A DNA stretch of 64,000 bases. Source: Massilia terrae (GTDB lineage: Bacteria; Pseudomonadota; Gammaproteobacteria; Burkholderiales; Burkholderiaceae_D). Every line of letters begins with the position of its first letter. Within the stretch, counting starts at the first letter, position 1. The position numbers and the translations under genes were made by a program. Location of the stretch: assembly GCF_024753145.1 (NCBI RefSeq), contig NZ_JANUGU010000001.1, positions 124,001 to 188,000 on the forward strand, read 5' to 3'. Positions 56,608 to 64,000 of this stretch are shown piece by piece. The notes beneath the pieces were generated by a model that saw only the letters and a list, made by a program, of their open reading frames with translations, was not told the origin of the DNA and made no database searches.

Positions 56608-57609
56608 TCAGGTTGCCGATTTTCGCCGCGCAAACCGCTGCGCCAGCACCGCACACACCATCAGCTGCAGCTGGTGAAACAGCATCAGCGGCAAAATGAT
56701 CATGCCCAACGAGGTGGGCGCGAACAGCACCTTCGCCATCGGCACCCCGCTGGCCAGGCTCTTCTTCGAGCCGCAGAACACGATGGTGATCTCGTCTTCC
56801 TTCGAAAAGCCCAGCCTGCGGCTCACCAGCGTCGCGATGCCCAGCGCGAGCGCCAGCAGCAGCGCGCTGATCACCAGGATGCCCGCCAGCGTGCCCAGCG
56901 ACACCTTGTGCCATAGCCCCTCGTTGACCGCATCGCTGAACGCCGTGTAGACCACCAGCAGGATCGAGCCCTGGTCGACGATCTTCAGCATCGGTTTGTG
57001 GCGGTCGACCCAGCGCCCGATCCACGGCCGCAGCAGCTGGCCCGCGATGAAGGGCAGCAGCAGCTGTTCGACGATGGACAGCACCGAGTCGAGCGACGAT
57101 CCGCCCGCCGAGCTGGTGCGCGCCACCAGCAGGCCGACCAGCAGCGGCGTGATGAAGATGCCCACGAAGTTGGACGCCGAGGCGCTGCACACGGCGGCGG
57201 CCACGTTCCCGCGCGCCATCGAGGTGAACGCGATCGAGGACTGCACGGTCGACGGCAGCGCGCACAGGAACAGCACGCCCAGGTAGAGGTCCGGCGTGAG
57301 CATGGCCAGCGCCAGCGGCTTGATGAGCAGCCCCAGGATCGGGAACAGGACGAAGGTGCTGCACAGGACCAGCACGTGCAGGCGCCAGTGGGTGAGCCCT
57401 TCGACCAGCGCCTCGCGCGACAACTTGGCGCCGTGCAGGAAGAACAGCAGCCCGATGGCGATGGTGGTGACATGGCCGAACGCCACCGCCGTGGCGCCGC
57501 TGGCGGGGGCGATGCTCGCCAGCGTCACCACGATGAGCAGCATGATCGTGAACGAATCCACCGAGAAGCGCTGCATCTGGCGGGTGAAGGCGGCGTAAAT
57601 ACTTGGCAT
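56608..57609 (-). CDS. Bile acid:sodium symporter family protein (YfeH-like)
   Basis: A 333-residue inner-membrane protein with about ten helices. The pattern GLLFFLHGAKLSREALVEGL (about 53-72), LPSTVQSSIAFTSMARGN (about 118-135) and ITIVFCGSKKSLASGVPMA (about 270-288) matches the SBF-like group of YfeH. The transported compound is not known; the family name does not imply bile acids. Single gene on the minus strand. Confidence 0.88.
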   Translation of the reverse strand: MPSIYAAFTRQMQRFSVDSFTIMLLIVVTLASIAPASGATAVAFGHVTTIAIGLLFFLHGAKLSREALVEGLTHWRLHVLVLCSTFVLFPILGLLIKPLALAMLTPDLYLGVLFLCALPSTVQSSIAFTSMARGNVAAAVCSASASNFVGIFITPLLVGLLVARTSSAGGSSLDSVLSIVEQLLLPFIAGQLLRPWIGRWVDRHKPMLKIVDQGSILLVVYTAFSDAVNEGLWHKVSLGTLAGILVISALLLALALGIATLVSRRLGFSKEDEITIVFCGSKKSLASGVPMAKVLFAPTSLGMIILPLMLFHQLQLMVCAVLAQRFARRKSAT

Positions 57610-57693
57610 GCGGATGGCAGGGAAAGAACATGGGCCGGGCGGCCGTTCATTTTACCGGCGTCGCCTGCAGCCTGCTGGCGCCTCTCCGGAATT

Positions 57694-57736
57694 AACGGTG
57701 AAAACCGTTTCCACCGTTTCGCAACACGGCTATACT
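57694..57736 (+). promoter_or_regulatory. Promoter with overlapping inverted repeat for the S46 peptidase gene
   Basis: TTTCCA (57708-57713) and TATACT (57731-57736) are 17 bp apart. A perfect inverted repeat AACGGT-GAAA-ACCGTT (57694-57709) overlaps the -35 side, with a further CCGTTTC copy just after, suggesting a regulator site. The start TTG is 86 bp beyond the -10, leaving a long leader. The rest of the 57610-57821 gap shows nothing else. Confidence 0.45.
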
Positions 57737-57821
57737 CGTTCATTGATTGTTAACATTCATCGACGCCGGTTGGCCACGAGCGGACCAGCGTCGGCGAATA
57801 TATTTTTATCAGGGGTCCATT

Positions 57822-59960
57822 TTGTTCAAATCTTTTGTCCTCCCAGTCGCCTTGCTGGGCGCAGCGGCGGCCGCCCATGCCGACGAAGGCCAATGGCAGC
57901 CGCACCAGCTGCCGCAGCTGAAGTCCGAGCTGAAACGCATCGGCATCACCATTCCGGCGCAGCAGCTGGCCGACCTGTCGAAGCACCCGATGAGCGCCAT
58001 CGTCTCGCTCGGCGGCTGCTCGGCTTCGTTCGTGTCGCCCGACGGCCTGGTGGTCACCAACCACCACTGCGGCTACTCGGCGATCCAGCGCAACTCGACC
58101 CCTGAACATAATTACATCGCCAACGGCTTCCTGGCCAAGACCCGCGCCGAAGAACTGCCGGGCGGCCCGAACACCCTGGTGTACGTGACCGAGAAGGTGG
58201 AGAACGTCACCGACCGCGTGCTCAAGGGCCTCGCGCCCAACCTGTCGGGCAAGGAGCGCCACGAGCAGGTCGAGAACCGCATCAAGCAGCTGATCGCCGA
58301 GTGCGAGACCGACAAGGCTTACCGCTGCTCGGTGCCGGCCTTCCACCGCGGCCTGGAGTACTACCGTATCAAGCAGCTGATGATCCGCGACGTGCGCCTG
58401 GTCTACGCGCCGTCCAACCACATCGGCGACTTCGGCGGCGACATCGACAACTACGAGTTCCCGCGCCACGTGGGCGACTTCTCCTTCCTGCGCGCCTACG
58501 TCAGCAAGGACGGCCGCCCGGCCGACCCGTCGCCCGACAACGTGCCGTACAAGTCGAAGGACTTCCTGGTGGTGTCGGCCGAAGGCCTGAAGAACGGCGA
58601 CCCGATCCTGCTGGCCGGTTACCCGGGCCGCACCAGCCGCTACAAGCTGCCGTCGGAAATCCGCTTCGCGCGCGACGTCGACTATCCGGCCAAGGTCGAC
58701 TCGATCACGGCCGACCTGTCGGTGATCGCCGCCGCGACCATGGGCAATGCCAATTACGACGTCCGCTACGCCAGCGTGGTCAAGAGCGCCAACAACGTGC
58801 TCAAGAAAACCAAGGGCCTGCTGGACGGCTTTGCGCGCAAGGACATCGCGGCGATCAAGGACACCCAGGACGCCGAGTTCCGCCGCTGGTACAAGCAGCA
58901 CGGCAGCGGTTCGAAGACGCTGCTGGCGGACCTGGACGGCGTGATCGGCGCCGACATGGCCGCGTCGCGCGAGGAGTTCGCGCTGGGCGAAGCCACTCAC
59001 AGCGACATGCTCAAGAGCGCGCGCACCCTGTACAAGCTGGCGCTGGAACGCCAGAAGCCGGACGCCCAGCGCGAGGCCGGCTACCAGGAGCGCGACCTCT
59101 CCTTCATCAAGGCGCGCCTGTCGCGCCTGGAGCAGTCCTTCGTGCCAAGCGTGGACCGTGCGCGCTATTCGGCCGCGCTGGCGCGCTATGCCAAGCTCGA
59201 TCCGAAGACGCGCCCGCAGGGACTGGACGCGCTGCTGCCGGCGTCCTCCCAGCTGGAGGCGATGTACAAGTCGACCGAGCTGTCCGACACCGCCAAGCGC
59301 CTCGCGTGGATCGGCAAGGATCCCGAAGCATTCCGCAAATCGGATGACCCGTTCATCCAGCTCGCAGTGCGCATGTACGACGCCGCCAATGCGGTCGAAG
59401 AGCAGCGCAAGGAAGTGGACGGCAACCTGGAGCGCGTGATCCCGCAGTACATGGCCGCGGTCATCGAGTGGAAGAAGTCGCTCGGCAAGCCGGTCTACCC
59501 GGACGCCAACTCGACCCTGCGCGTGACCTACGGCACCGTGGCGCCGTATGTGCCGAAAGATGGCATCACCAAGGGGCCGTTCACGACGGTGGAAGGCATC
59601 ATGGAGAAGGCGACCGGCCGTGAGCCCTTCGTGGCGCCGGCCAACCTGCAGGATGCGATCAAGGGCAAGCGCTACGACGTGTTCAAGGATCCGGTGCTGG
59701 GCACGGTGCCGGTGAACTTCCTGTCGACGGCTGATACGACCGGCGGCAATTCCGGTTCGGCGGTGATGAACAAGCGCGGCGAACTGATCGGGTTGAATTT
59801 CGATTCGACCTACGAATCGATCACCAAGGACTGGTACTTCGACAGCGCGATCACGCGTGCGATCCACGTCGATATCCGCTACATGCTGTGGGTGATGAAG
59901 CAGGTCGATCACGCGGATAACGTGATCAGGGAGATGACGGTCAAGTATCCGAAGAAGTAA
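57822..59960 (+). CDS. S46 family exported dipeptidyl-peptidase (DPP7/DPP11-like)
   Basis: A 712-residue periplasmic serine peptidase that removes dipeptides from peptide N termini. A signal peptide (about 1-20) precedes the chymotrypsin-like fold; the triad is in TNHHCGY (His, 80-84), GDFGGDIDNYEFPRH (Asp) and TGGNSGSAV with S644. The residue 18 after the catalytic Ser, Gly in DPP7 and Arg in DPP11, is Ser662 here. TTG 57822 is chosen because AGGGG lies 7 bp upstream and the signal peptide begins there; no ATG gives one. Confidence 0.92.
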   Translation: MFKSFVLPVALLGAAAAAHADEGQWQPHQLPQLKSELKRIGITIPAQQLADLSKHPMSAIVSLGGCSASFVSPDGLVVTNHHCGYSAIQRNSTPEHNYIANGFLAKTRAEELPGGPNTLVYVTEKVENVTDRVLKGLAPNLSGKERHEQVENRIKQLIAECETDKAYRCSVPAFHRGLEYYRIKQLMIRDVRLVYAPSNHIGDFGGDIDNYEFPRHVGDFSFLRAYVSKDGRPADPSPDNVPYKSKDFLVVSAEGLKNGDPILLAGYPGRTSRYKLPSEIRFARDVDYPAKVDSITADLSVIAAATMGNANYDVRYASVVKSANNVLKKTKGLLDGFARKDIAAIKDTQDAEFRRWYKQHGSGSKTLLADLDGVIGADMAASREEFALGEATHSDMLKSARTLYKLALERQKPDAQREAGYQERDLSFIKARLSRLEQSFVPSVDRARYSAALARYAKLDPKTRPQGLDALLPASSQLEAMYKSTELSDTAKRLAWIGKDPEAFRKSDDPFIQLAVRMYDAANAVEEQRKEVDGNLERVIPQYMAAVIEWKKSLGKPVYPDANSTLRVTYGTVAPYVPKDGITKGPFTTVEGIMEKATGREPFVAPANLQDAIKGKRYDVFKDPVLGTVPVNFLSTADTTGGNSGSAVMNKRGELIGLNFDSTYESITKDWYFDSAITRAIHVDIRYMLWVMKQVDHADNVIREMTVKYPKK

Positions 59961-59989
59961 GCGCCACAGGCTTTAGCAGTACTACGAAC

Positions 59990-60092
59990 GTCGTTCCCGC
60001 GAAAGCGGGGAACCCCATTTTCTACGGTACGAGCTAGCGTTAAGCGATAGTGGCACGCGACTGAATGGGATTCCCGCTTTCGCGGGAATGAC
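59990..60092. repeat. Two-arm intergenic palindromic repeat, copy 6 (subfamily B)
   Basis: Arms TTCCCGCGAAAGCGGGGAA and ATTCCCGCTTTCGCGGGAAT form hairpins. The core (CCCATTTTCTAC, then TAAGCGATAGTGG) resembles copy 3 at 40457. It lies between the convergent S46 and S9 peptidase genes. Confidence 0.9.
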
Positions 60093-60104
60093 GGCTCGAA
60101 TGGG

Positions 60105-60139
60105 AAGCCGCGCGGGTCGAGCACCGCGCGGCTTTTTTT
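60105..60139 (+). terminator. Rho-independent terminator after the S46 peptidase
   Basis: AAGCCGCGCGG (60105-60115) pairs with CCGCGCGGCTT (60124-60134) and runs into seven T residues (60133-60139). The T tract favours the plus strand; it ends 4 bp before the stop of the convergent S9 gene. Confidence 0.88.
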
Positions 60140-60143
60140 GCGC

Positions 60144-62090
60144 CTATTTGCCGATGTTCCTGGCCAGGAAAGCTTCCAGCTTCTCGTAGAAAGCGGTACG
60201 GTTCGCGGTGTCGTAGAACCCGTGCCCCTCGTTCGGCGCCAGCAGCCACTCGGGCGCGTTGCCGGCCTTGGTCAGCGCCTCGCGCATCTCTTCGGCGTGC
60301 TGCACCGGCGCGCGCTTGTCCTTGCCGCCGTGGACCAGCAGCACCGGCGCCTTGATCTGCGCCGCCAGCGACACCGGCGAGTTGCGGTCCAGTTCCTGCT
60401 TGTCGGTGCCGATGTAGCGGGCGATGACGCTCTGCGCCGTCTTGTTGGCGCGGTATTCGTCGGAGGCGGCCAGCAGGTTCAGGTCGTACACGCCGGCATA
60501 GCCGATCGCGCATTTGAACATCGACGGCTCGCGCGCTGCCAGCATGAGCGCCGAGTAGCCGCCGAAGCTGACGCCGTACGAGCACACGCGGTTGCCGTCC
60601 ACCTCGCCCTGGGCGATGGTCCACTTCAGGCCATCGACGATGTCGTCCTGGACTTTGCTGCCCCACTGGCGGTAACCGGATTCCATGAAGTTGACGCCAC
60701 GTCCGCCTGAGCCGCGGTAGTTCACCTGCAGCACCGCGTAGCCGCGGCTGGCGAGGAATTGCGAATCGAGGTCGAAGTACCACTCGTCCGAGATGCCGTG
60801 CGGACCGCCATGTGGCATCACGACCAGCGGTACCTTGGTGCCAGCCGCATGCGCCGGCATCGTCAGGTAGCCGAACATATTGTGGCCGTCGCGCGTCTTG
60901 AAGCTGATCGGCCGGCGCTCGGCCATCTCGTCCGGATTGATTGCTTCCAGCCCCGAGAACAGCAGATCAGCCTTGCCGGAGCGGCGGTCGAACAGGTAGA
61001 ACTCGCCGGGATCGCGGTCGCTCGCTACGCCGAACAGCAGCACGTTGCCGTCCTGCGTGAAGTCGATGAAGTGCACCACGCTGCCGGGGAACTGCGAAGA
61101 GAGCAGTTTGTGCAGCTTGACGTCGGCGTTGTTCTCGTCGAAGTAGCGCATGGCCGGCATGCCGACCGAAGACGAGGCCGCGATGGGAATGGCATGCGAG
61201 TCGAACTGGATGTTGGTGGGATCGGCGTTCGGATTCTCGTACAGCGTCGTGCGGCTGCCGTCGGCCAGGCTCTCGCGCACGATCAGGTCAGGGGCGCCTT
61301 TCGGCGAATAGCGCGCGTAGAAGGCCTTGTCGCCGGGTTCGAACACGAATGGCGCGTAGACGCGGCCGCGGTTGTCGGCCAGCTTGTCCCACGCGCCATT
61401 TGCATCGTTATGCCGGAACATGACAACCCAGCCGTCATCGCCACGGCCGTAGGCGAATCGCGGCGTGCCGTCGTTCTGGATGACGAAGTCGAGGTCCTGC
61501 ATCGACAGGCTGGCCAGCAGCTTGCGCGTGGCGCCGGCGCTGTCGATGTCATACAACTGGCTGCTGCCGCCTTGCCAAAGATGCGAGCTTACGAACAGGT
61601 GATTGTTCGGTGTTGAAGGGATGGCCTGGATGGAGCCGAAGCCGTAGTCGTCGCCGTAACGGTCGCCGCGCCGCGACAGCTTGAACATCTGGTAGCCGTA
61701 CAGGTACTCCTGCCTGGTGCCGTCCAGGTTCGCCGCCAGAAGTTCGCCGGTCGACACCGGACGCTCGCGCGATCCGAGCTCCTTGCCAGTGGCGATGACG
61801 ATGCGTTCGTTGCTGACCCAGCGCACGTCGAGCGGCACGTCGAACGCAGGCATGCGGATCGCGCCGGTGATCTTCAGGTCAGGCAGCGAATATACGGTCA
61901 CCACCGGCACCGTGCGGTCGCCCGACGGCATGCGCACGGTCACGGCGATGTGTTTGCCGTCCGGGGCCAGGCGCGGATGCGAGTAGGTGTCCTCGTGGAC
62001 GAACGCGGCAAGCGGTACCTTGGATGCGCCGAACGACGGGATGTGCAGCGCGAGCAGCGTGGCGCAGACGGCGAGGGAACGCAAACGCAT
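60144..62090 (-). CDS. S9 family exported prolyl oligopeptidase-like peptidase
   Basis: A 648-residue protein with a signal peptide (about 1-21). An N-terminal beta-propeller (about 40-380) gates a C-terminal alpha/beta hydrolase domain with the triad S508 (GVSFGGYSA), D591 (GGKDKRAP) and H623 (NEGHGFYD), as in acylaminoacyl-peptidase and DPP IV relatives. The sequence MPHGGPHG marks the oxyanion region. A GAGGAG site precedes ATG 62090; the frame is open to 62147 but without a signal there. Confidence 0.92.
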   Translation of the reverse strand: MRLRSLAVCATLLALHIPSFGASKVPLAAFVHEDTYSHPRLAPDGKHIAVTVRMPSGDRTVPVVTVYSLPDLKITGAIRMPAFDVPLDVRWVSNERIVIATGKELGSRERPVSTGELLAANLDGTRQEYLYGYQMFKLSRRGDRYGDDYGFGSIQAIPSTPNNHLFVSSHLWQGGSSQLYDIDSAGATRKLLASLSMQDLDFVIQNDGTPRFAYGRGDDGWVVMFRHNDANGAWDKLADNRGRVYAPFVFEPGDKAFYARYSPKGAPDLIVRESLADGSRTTLYENPNADPTNIQFDSHAIPIAASSSVGMPAMRYFDENNADVKLHKLLSSQFPGSVVHFIDFTQDGNVLLFGVASDRDPGEFYLFDRRSGKADLLFSGLEAINPDEMAERRPISFKTRDGHNMFGYLTMPAHAAGTKVPLVVMPHGGPHGISDEWYFDLDSQFLASRGYAVLQVNYRGSGGRGVNFMESGYRQWGSKVQDDIVDGLKWTIAQGEVDGNRVCSYGVSFGGYSALMLAAREPSMFKCAIGYAGVYDLNLLAASDEYRANKTAQSVIARYIGTDKQELDRNSPVSLAAQIKAPVLLVHGGKDKRAPVQHAEEMREALTKAGNAPEWLLAPNEGHGFYDTANRTAFYEKLEAFLARNIGK

Positions 62091-62190
62091 CGAGACTCCT
62101 CTGTAATAGTTATTGGAACGATCGTCGAGTATACGAGGCGGCGCCATGCTCCGGGAGCGTTTTCGGTGCTATTGTCGAGCCGGCGCAACG

Positions 62191-62210
62191 TTATTCAATA
62201 TATTGCATAA
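62191..62210. promoter_or_regulatory. Near-perfect palindrome, probable operator of the XRE regulator
   Basis: TTATTCAATATATTGCATAA is a 20-bp palindrome with one mismatched pair (62195/62206) and a perfect 10-bp centre. It is 34 bp before the XRE gene ATG at 62245 and between two divergent genes. The CATAAT at its right end may serve as a -10 box, so binding would block transcription of the XRE-pnuC unit. Confidence 0.6.
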
Positions 62211-62244
62211 TCCCTGATGCCAAGCGCATAATGCACACCTGACC

Positions 62245-62484
62245 ATGATTGCCGATACCCCCGAAGAAACCGCGATCCGCGACGCCCTCACGCAGGCGCT
62301 CGAGGCCTGGCTGCACGCCAGCGGCAAGACCCAGACCGAAGCTGCCGCCGTGCTGGGCACGACCCAGGCGCGCGTCTCCGAAATCAAGCATGGCAAGACG
62401 CACCAGTTCAGCCTCGACCTGCTGGTGCGCCTCGCCGCGCGCGCCGGCCTGCAGCCCGCCATCACCATCACCCCGCATCAATGA
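62245..62484 (+). CDS. Small XRE-family (HigA-like) transcriptional regulator
   Basis: A 79-residue helix-turn-helix protein. The motif GKTQTEAAAVLGTTQARVSEIKHGKTHQFSLDLLVRLAARAG (about 26-67) matches the HTH_37/HigA-type group. No HigB or RelE toxin gene is adjacent. The stop overlaps the pnuC start (ATGA), so it is more likely a local regulator of NAD-precursor uptake than an antitoxin; this is inference from context and from the palindrome upstream. Confidence 0.82.
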   Translation: MIADTPEETAIRDALTQALEAWLHASGKTQTEAAAVLGTTQARVSEIKHGKTHQFSLDLLVRLAARAGLQPAITITPHQ

Positions 62485-63077
62485 ACGATACCTTGTCTTT
62501 TGCCGGTTTCAGCACGACGCCGCTGGAACTGATCTCCTTCGCGCTGGCGGTAGCGATGGTGCTGATGAATATCCGCCAGAACCACTGGGGCTGGCTGCTC
62601 GGGATCGTGTCCTCGGCCACCTACGGCATTGTGTTCTTCAACGCGCGCCTGTACGGGGACGCCTCGCTGCAGCTGGTGTTCATCGCCAGCGGGATCTGGG
62701 GGTGGTACCAGTGGCTGCGCGGCGCGGGTGAGAGCAAGCTGGCGGTCACGCGCCTCAATAACGCCGGCTGGCTGTGGTCGGGCGCTGGATGGGGCATCGG
62801 CTTCGTACTGCTGGCGTTGTTCCTGCGCGCGTACACCAACACCGACGTACCCAATGCGGACGGCTTCCTCACCGCCGGCAGCCTGCTCGGCACCGTGCTC
62901 CTGGCGCGCAAAAAGGTCGAGAACTGGCATGTCTGGATCGCGGTGGACGTGCTGTACGTTGGCCTGTACGTGTACAAGGGCCTGATGCTGACCGCGATCC
63001 TGTACGCGATCTTCGTCGCACTGGCCATCGGCGGCCTGCGCGCATGGTCGAACGTGGCAGCCGTGGGGGCGCGATGA
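62481..63077 (+). CDS. pnuC: PnuC-type nicotinamide riboside transporter
   Basis: A 198-residue inner-membrane facilitator with about seven helices. PnuC hallmarks are NIRQNHWGWLLGIVSSATYG (about 30-49), IWGWYQW (about 72-78) and VENWHVWIAVDVLYVGLYVYKG (about 145-166). PnuC moves unphosphorylated nicotinamide riboside by diffusion, with capture by a kinase; the next gene encodes such a kinase-like protein. Vitamin specificity varies in the family (PnuT for thiamine), so riboside is the most probable substrate but not proven. Confidence 0.9.
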   Translation: MNDTLSFAGFSTTPLELISFALAVAMVLMNIRQNHWGWLLGIVSSATYGIVFFNARLYGDASLQLVFIASGIWGWYQWLRGAGESKLAVTRLNNAGWLWSGAGWGIGFVLLALFLRAYTNTDVPNADGFLTAGSLLGTVLLARKKVENWHVWIAVDVLYVGLYVYKGLMLTAILYAIFVALAIGGLRAWSNVAAVGAR

Positions 63078-63598
63078 GCGCTGTCGCTCGGGTTGCGATC
63101 CTGGGCGCCGAGTCGACCGGCAAGTCGACCCTGTCCGAGGCGCTGGCCATGTACTACGACACCGTGTGGGTGCCGGAATACCTGCGCGAATTCGTCGACA
63201 CGCAAGGCCGCGTGCCGCGCGAGGAGGACCAGTACGTCATCGCGCTGGAGCAGCGTGTGCGCGAGGAGGCCGCCGTGTCGCAAGCCACGCGCTTCCTGTT
63301 CTGTGATACCACGCCGCTGATGACGGCGGTCTACAGCCTGCAATACTGGGGCCGCATCGACGCGCAGCTGGCGGCGCTGGCCGCCTCGCACGACTATGCT
63401 TTCACGCTGGTGTCGGCGCCGGACCTGCCATGGGAGCCGGATGGCCTGATGCGCGATTCGGACGCGGTGCGCCAGTCGGTGCACCGGATGCTGGTCGACA
63501 CGCTGGAGAAACGGGATATACCGTTTATCCTGGTGCGGGGAGGGCTGGAGAGCCGGCTGCGGCAGGCCGAGGACGTGCTCGGCCCGCGCGCGATCTAG
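63074..63598 (+). CDS. NadR-like ATPase/kinase (ribosylnicotinamide kinase domain)
   Basis: A 174-residue P-loop protein. The Walker A motif GAESTGKST is at about 10-18, followed by VPEYLREFVDTQGR (about 33-46) and FCDTTPLMTAVYSLQYWG (about 75-92), as in the C-terminal kinase domain of NadR. It would phosphorylate nicotinamide riboside to NMN, trapping what PnuC brings in. ATG 63074 overlaps the pnuC stop (ATGA); the open frame further upstream is a shadow. Confidence 0.87.
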   Translation: MSAVARVAILGAESTGKSTLSEALAMYYDTVWVPEYLREFVDTQGRVPREEDQYVIALEQRVREEAAVSQATRFLFCDTTPLMTAVYSLQYWGRIDAQLAALAASHDYAFTLVSAPDLPWEPDGLMRDSDAVRQSVHRMLVDTLEKRDIPFILVRGGLESRLRQAEDVLGPRAI

Positions 63599-63602
63599 CC
63601 GG

Positions 63603-64000
63603 TCAGAAGTCGAACTGGGCCGACACGCGGAAGGTGCGCGGCGCGCCCGGGAACAGGTAGCCGCCCAGTTCCGGCGTCACGTCGCGCCAGTAGAAGCGGT
63701 CGAACACATTGTCCACGCGTGCACGCAGCGTTACCTTGGCCAGGCCGGTGCGCAGCGCGTACGAGGTGCCCAGGCCGAACACGTGGTAGCCCGGCACGAA
63801 CACGCGGTTCTCGACGTCGAAGGCCTTCTTGCCGGTGTACGACCAGCTGCCGTCCACCTTCAGGCCCGCCACTTGCGGCACGCTGTACTCCATCCATGCC
63901 ACCGACTTGAACGCCGGGACGTCGGCCACGCGCTTGCCGTCGATGGTGGCGTCGCCGCTGCCTTGCTGGCGGGTGTTCAGCGCCTGCAGCGACAGGCTGT
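63603..64000 (-). CDS. TonB-dependent outer-membrane receptor, C-terminal part (5' end outside window)
   Basis: The last 131 codons of a 22-stranded outer-membrane receptor. Typical late strands and the loop LRARVDNVFDRFYWRDV are present, and the protein ends in FRVSAQFDF with the terminal Phe used for outer-membrane assembly. It is convergent with the NadR-like gene, 4 bp away. Such receptors near pnuC genes are often predicted to import the same vitamin across the outer membrane; the ligand here is not known. Confidence 0.9.
   Translation of the reverse strand, partial: SLSLQALNTRQQGSGDATIDGKRVADVPAFKSVAWMEYSVPQVAGLKVDGSWSYTGKKAFDVENRVFVPGYHVFGLGTSYALRTGLAKVTLRARVDNVFDRFYWRDVTPELGGYLFPGAPRTFRVSAQFDF

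Noticed and set aside
15994..60092. The repeats as insertion sequences.
   Set aside because: They are about 100 bp long, encode nothing, and no target-site duplications or transposase genes are visible in the window.
62245..62484. The XRE protein as the antitoxin of a HigBA-type pair.
   Set aside because: No toxin-like gene is adjacent on either side; the downstream overlap is with pnuC.

Overview
The window looks like a chromosomal segment of a high-GC betaproteobacterium of the Oxalobacteraceae, most like Massilia or a close relative. The reasons are the gene order tpiA-secG-tRNA-Leu-nuoA to nuoN-DUF2818 protein, complex I with separate nuoC and nuoD, and the mix of accessory genes (phasin, S46 peptidase, MdtABC-type efflux, LytS/LytTR pair). 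This assignment is from gene content and protein character only; no search was run.

Region 1 (1-15990) is core metabolism: the 3' end of tpiA, secG, tRNA-Leu(GAG) with its own promoter and a strong hairpin terminator, then all fourteen nuo genes on one strand, often with ATGA or TAATG overlaps, closed by a DUF2818 gene. Region 2 (16132-19080) holds a Nudix ADP-sugar pyrophosphatase, ispD and ispF of the MEP isoprenoid pathway, and a convergent ChaA-type antiporter.

Region 3 (19229-31297) is accessory: a DinJ-like antitoxin whose toxin survives only as a stub, a MarR-MFS pair, an FMN reductase-VOC-potassium channel run, a phasin, an acyltransferase, a LytTR/LytS two-component pair, a YdeI-like protein, ribA and a large hybrid-sensor-type histidine kinase. 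Region 4 (31307-36155, minus strand) has a PAAR protein and a four-gene unit: single-domain response regulator, HEAT-repeat membrane protein, GT2 polysaccharide synthase and an exported GH18-like TIM-barrel protein. I regard this unit as the best candidate for an incompletely described system (a regulated exopolysaccharide machine).

Region 5 (36336-44035) contains pirin, a small exported HExxH protein, DUF3820, DUF1810, a NYN-LOTUS RNA-binding/nuclease-like protein, an exported orphan, a sodium:solute symporter and SppA. Region 6 (44246-53519) is an MdtA-MdtB-MdtC-outer membrane factor efflux operon after a strong terminator. Region 7 (53637-62090) is a run of exported hydrolases (alpha/beta hydrolase, M28, S46 and S9 peptidases) plus a bile acid:sodium symporter-like protein, consistent with a protein-degrading lifestyle. 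Region 8 (62245-64000) is a compact NAD-precursor salvage unit: small XRE regulator, PnuC, NadR-like kinase and, on the other strand, the 3' end of a TonB-dependent receptor.

Six copies of an intergenic repeat of about 80-105 bp, each made of two hairpin-forming arms, lie between genes; four of the six sit between convergent genes. Two sequence subfamilies can be told apart by their cores.
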